A stretch of 8,076 nt of DNA from Microbacteriaceae bacterium. GTDB lineage: Bacteria; Actinomycetota; Actinomycetes; Actinomycetales; Microbacteriaceae. Position 1 is the first letter of the stretch, and each line of letters opens with the position of its first letter. Both the position numbers and the translations under genes were made by a program. The stretch spans positions 1-8,076 of the forward strand of contig JAKONM010000180.1 in NCBI GenBank assembly GCA_022701925.1, in the 5' to 3' direction. The notes beneath the pieces are model-generated. The model was not told the origin of the DNA. It saw only the letters and a list, made by a program, of their open reading frames with translations, and did not search any database. This document shows, in pieces, positions 6,802-8,076 of this stretch.

Positions 6802-6802
6802 G

Positions 6803-7798
6803 TCAGTCGCGTGCGGCCGTGAACTCGATGCGCCCGCCGGAGCGGACCACTGTAATGCCGGGCAGGTCGAGGGCCCCCTGCCCGTGCCAGTCGGTGACCA
6901 GCCGCGCCACCGCCAGCGTCTGGGCCCGGCTGAGCACCGTGTGGAACTCGTCCTCGACGGCCAGCCGGATCAGCCGGTGCCGCAGCGCCGCCGGGTTCGC
7001 GGCCAGCGCGCTGACCGGCAGGGCGATGCCGCCGTCCGCCAGCTCGGCCAGGTCGGGCGCCAGCTCGTCGGCCAGGGCGTCGAGGGCGGCGGCGTCCTCC
7101 TGCACCTGGTCCGCGGTGCGCGCCAGCGCCTCCGCCACCCCGGGCCCGAGCGTCCGCTCGAGCACCGGCAGCGCCTCCCGGCGCACGCGGACGCGGGGGT
7201 GGCGGGGGTCCTCGTTCATCGGGTCCGACCAGGGCTCGAGCCCCTGGTCCGCGCAGGCCTGCACCGTCTGCACGCGGCGCAGCGCGAGCAGCGGGCGCAG
7301 CCACGGTCCGGCGTCCGGCCGCATGCCCGCCAGCGAGTCGGGGCCGGAGCCGCGCAGCAGGCCCAGCAGCACGGTCTCCGCCTGGTCGTCGAGCGTGTGG
7401 CCCAGCAGCACCCGGGTCGCGCCGGTCTCCGCCATCGCGTCGCACAGGGCGACGTACCGGGCGTCGCGGGCCGCCGCCTCCGGCCCGCCGCCGCCCTCCA
7501 CCCGCACCCGCCGCACCAGCACGGGGTCGAGCCCCAGCGACCGCGCCTGCTCCGCCGCCCGCTCGGCGACCGCGGCGGAGCCCTCCTGCAGCCCGTGGTC
7601 GACGACCACCGCGCCCGTGCGCCGGCCCGCGCGCGGTGCTTCGAAGGCCGCGGCCGCGGTCAGCGCCAGCGAGTCGGGGCCGCCGGAGAGCGCGACCAGC
7701 GCCTCCGGGCCCTCCCGCTGCGGCACGGCGACCAGCGCCGCCCGCACGGCCGACCGGGTCGCGGCGACCGCGGTCGTCAGTCGGGGCCGGACGGGCAT
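6803..7798 (-). CDS. tilS: tRNA(Ile)-lysidine synthetase TilS
   Basis: TilS attaches lysine to cytidine 34 of the CAU-anticodon isoleucine tRNA, using ATP, so that it reads AUA instead of AUG codons. The 331 residues match the shorter actinobacterial form. The PP-loop ATP pyrophosphatase motif SGGPDS is at residues 38-43, VVVDHGLQ at 64-71, EAAARDARY at 107-115 and the hallmark GHTLDDQAET at 133-142. WSDPMNEDP (190-198) and the RVRVRREALPVLE stretch (202-214) follow. The C-terminal third (about 225-325) is the all-helical and substrate-side region and is less conserved. The ATG at 7798 gives a normal distance to the PP-loop. No ribosome-binding site precedes it; instead a -10-like TAACGT ends exactly 6 nt before the ATG, suggesting a leaderless mRNA. 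hpt follows by 12 nt in the same transcript. Confidence 0.97.
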   Translation of the reverse strand: MPVRPRLTTAVAATRSAVRAALVAVPQREGPEALVALSGGPDSLALTAAAAFEAPRAGRRTGAVVVDHGLQEGSAAVAERAAEQARSLGLDPVLVRRVRVEGGGGPEAAARDARYVALCDAMAETGATRVLLGHTLDDQAETVLLGLLRGSGPDSLAGMRPDAGPWLRPLLALRRVQTVQACADQGLEPWSDPMNEDPRHPRVRVRREALPVLERTLGPGVAEALARTADQVQEDAAALDALADELAPDLAELADGGIALPVSALAANPAALRHRLIRLAVEDEFHTVLSRAQTLAVARLVTDWHGQGALDLPGITVVRSGGRIEFTAARD

Positions 7799-7810
7799 TG
7801 GATAACGTTA
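7799..7810 (-). promoter_or_regulatory. Candidate leaderless promoter (-10) of tilS
   Basis: On the minus strand TAACGT (7810-7805) matches TANNNT and is followed by 6 nt and then the tilS ATG. A start 7 nt after the hexamer would make the A of ATG the first transcribed base. The lack of any purine-rich site upstream agrees with leaderless translation, which is common in actinobacteria. No convincing -35 box is seen. Confidence 0.5.
7803..7808 (+). promoter_or_regulatory. Candidate -10 element of ppa
   Basis: On the plus strand TAACGT lies in the same palindrome ATAACGTTAT (7802-7811) as the tilS element. It would start transcription near 7815 and leave a leader of about 34 nt that contains the AGAGGA ribosome-binding sequence (7831-7836). 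No clear -35 box is seen. Confidence 0.4.
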
Positions 7811-7848
7811 TGGCCGCTTCGTTCGACCCGAGAGGACGGTGACCGGCG

Positions 7849-8076
7849 ATGGCCGCGTACGACGTAGTGATCGAGATCCCCAAGGGCAGCCGCAACAAGT
7901 ACGAGGTCGACCACGTGACGGGCCGGGTCTACCTGGACCGCGTGCTGTTCACGACCTTCGTGTACCCGACGGACTACGGGTTCTTCGAGAACACCCTCGG
8001 GCTCGACGGCGACCCGGTGGACGCGCTGGTGCTGCTGGAGTACCCGACCTTCCCGGGGGTCGGCGTGAAGGTGCGC
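7849..8076 (+). CDS. ppa: Inorganic pyrophosphatase, family I (5' part; 3' end outside window)
   Basis: This soluble enzyme hydrolyses pyrophosphate to two phosphates and so pulls biosynthetic reactions forward. The 76 visible residues show the family I active-site order. IPKGSRNKYEV (10-20) holds the conserved Lys and Glu, DRVLF (30-34) the conserved Arg, YPTDYGFFENTL (39-50) the conserved tyrosines, and LDGDPVDALVL (52-62) the metal-binding aspartates D53, D55 and D58. Family members of this type are about 160-180 residues, so more than half lies beyond the window. The ATG at 7849 is preceded by AGAGGA 12 nt upstream, a rather long spacing. An in-frame TGA at 7840-7842 excludes any longer product. 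It is divergent from tilS, with 50 bp between the two start codons. Confidence 0.98.
   Translation, partial: MAAYDVVIEIPKGSRNKYEVDHVTGRVYLDRVLFTTFVYPTDYGFFENTLGLDGDPVDALVLLEYPTFPGVGVKVR

Noticed and set aside
6239..7867. Roughly 500-540-codon plus-strand open frames antisense to hpt and tilS
   Set aside because: Composition typical of high-G+C shadows; the minus strand carries clear TilS and Hpt signatures.
1..8076. Mobile elements, CRISPR arrays, tRNA or rRNA genes, defence or secondary-metabolism systems
   Set aside because: No direct repeats with spacers, transposase-like frames, terminal repeats or RNA gene signatures were found; coding genes fill nearly the whole window.

Overview
The window looks like a chromosomal piece of a high-G+C Gram-positive bacterium (Actinomycetota, probably class Actinomycetes). 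It is very G+C-rich by eye, uses several GTG starts, and has a housekeeping gene order I know from actinobacterial genomes such as Mycobacterium and Streptomyces. I cannot name the genus. I see no mobile elements, RNA genes, CRISPR arrays or signs of recent transfer. Every long open frame antisense to the genes below looks like a G+C-driven shadow.

Layout from right to left. ppa (inorganic pyrophosphatase, + strand, 3' end outside the window) diverges from an eight-gene minus-strand series. In the order of transcription these are tilS (tRNA-Ile lysidine synthetase), hpt (hypoxanthine phosphoribosyltransferase), ftsH (membrane AAA+ zinc protease), a DUF3180 membrane protein, a YdbS-like one-domain bacterial PH membrane protein, a YdbT-like three-domain bacterial PH membrane protein, a short Rossmann/DUF2520 protein, and panC (pantothenate synthetase, lacking only its last residue or residues at the window edge).

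The left half is packed for coupled translation. DUF3180 to YdbS-like overlaps as GTGA. YdbS-like to YdbT-like has a 4-nt gap. YdbT-like to DUF2520 and DUF2520 to panC both overlap as ATGA. The tilS-hpt gap is 12 nt with a good ribosome-binding site. The only larger gaps are 50 bp between tilS and ppa, 119 bp between hpt and ftsH, and 42 bp between ftsH and DUF3180. Each holds candidate control structure: a palindromic divided promoter with a leaderless configuration for tilS, clustered small hairpins with a weak -10-like element before ftsH, and a perfect 13-bp hairpin that covers the DUF3180 start codon.

The genes serve tRNA decoding, purine salvage, membrane protein quality control, coenzyme A precursor synthesis and pyrophosphate removal, with membrane proteins of unknown or envelope-stress-type role between them. 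Compared with the order I recall, two blocks are missing. folE-folP-folB-folK is absent between ftsH and DUF3180, and the dacB-type carboxypeptidase and DUF2342 metalloprotease genes are absent between tilS and ppa. I do not see a clearly novel multi-gene system. The best leads are the start-codon hairpin at the apparent folate-gene gap, the shared palindromic promoter, and the degenerate DUF2520 protein.
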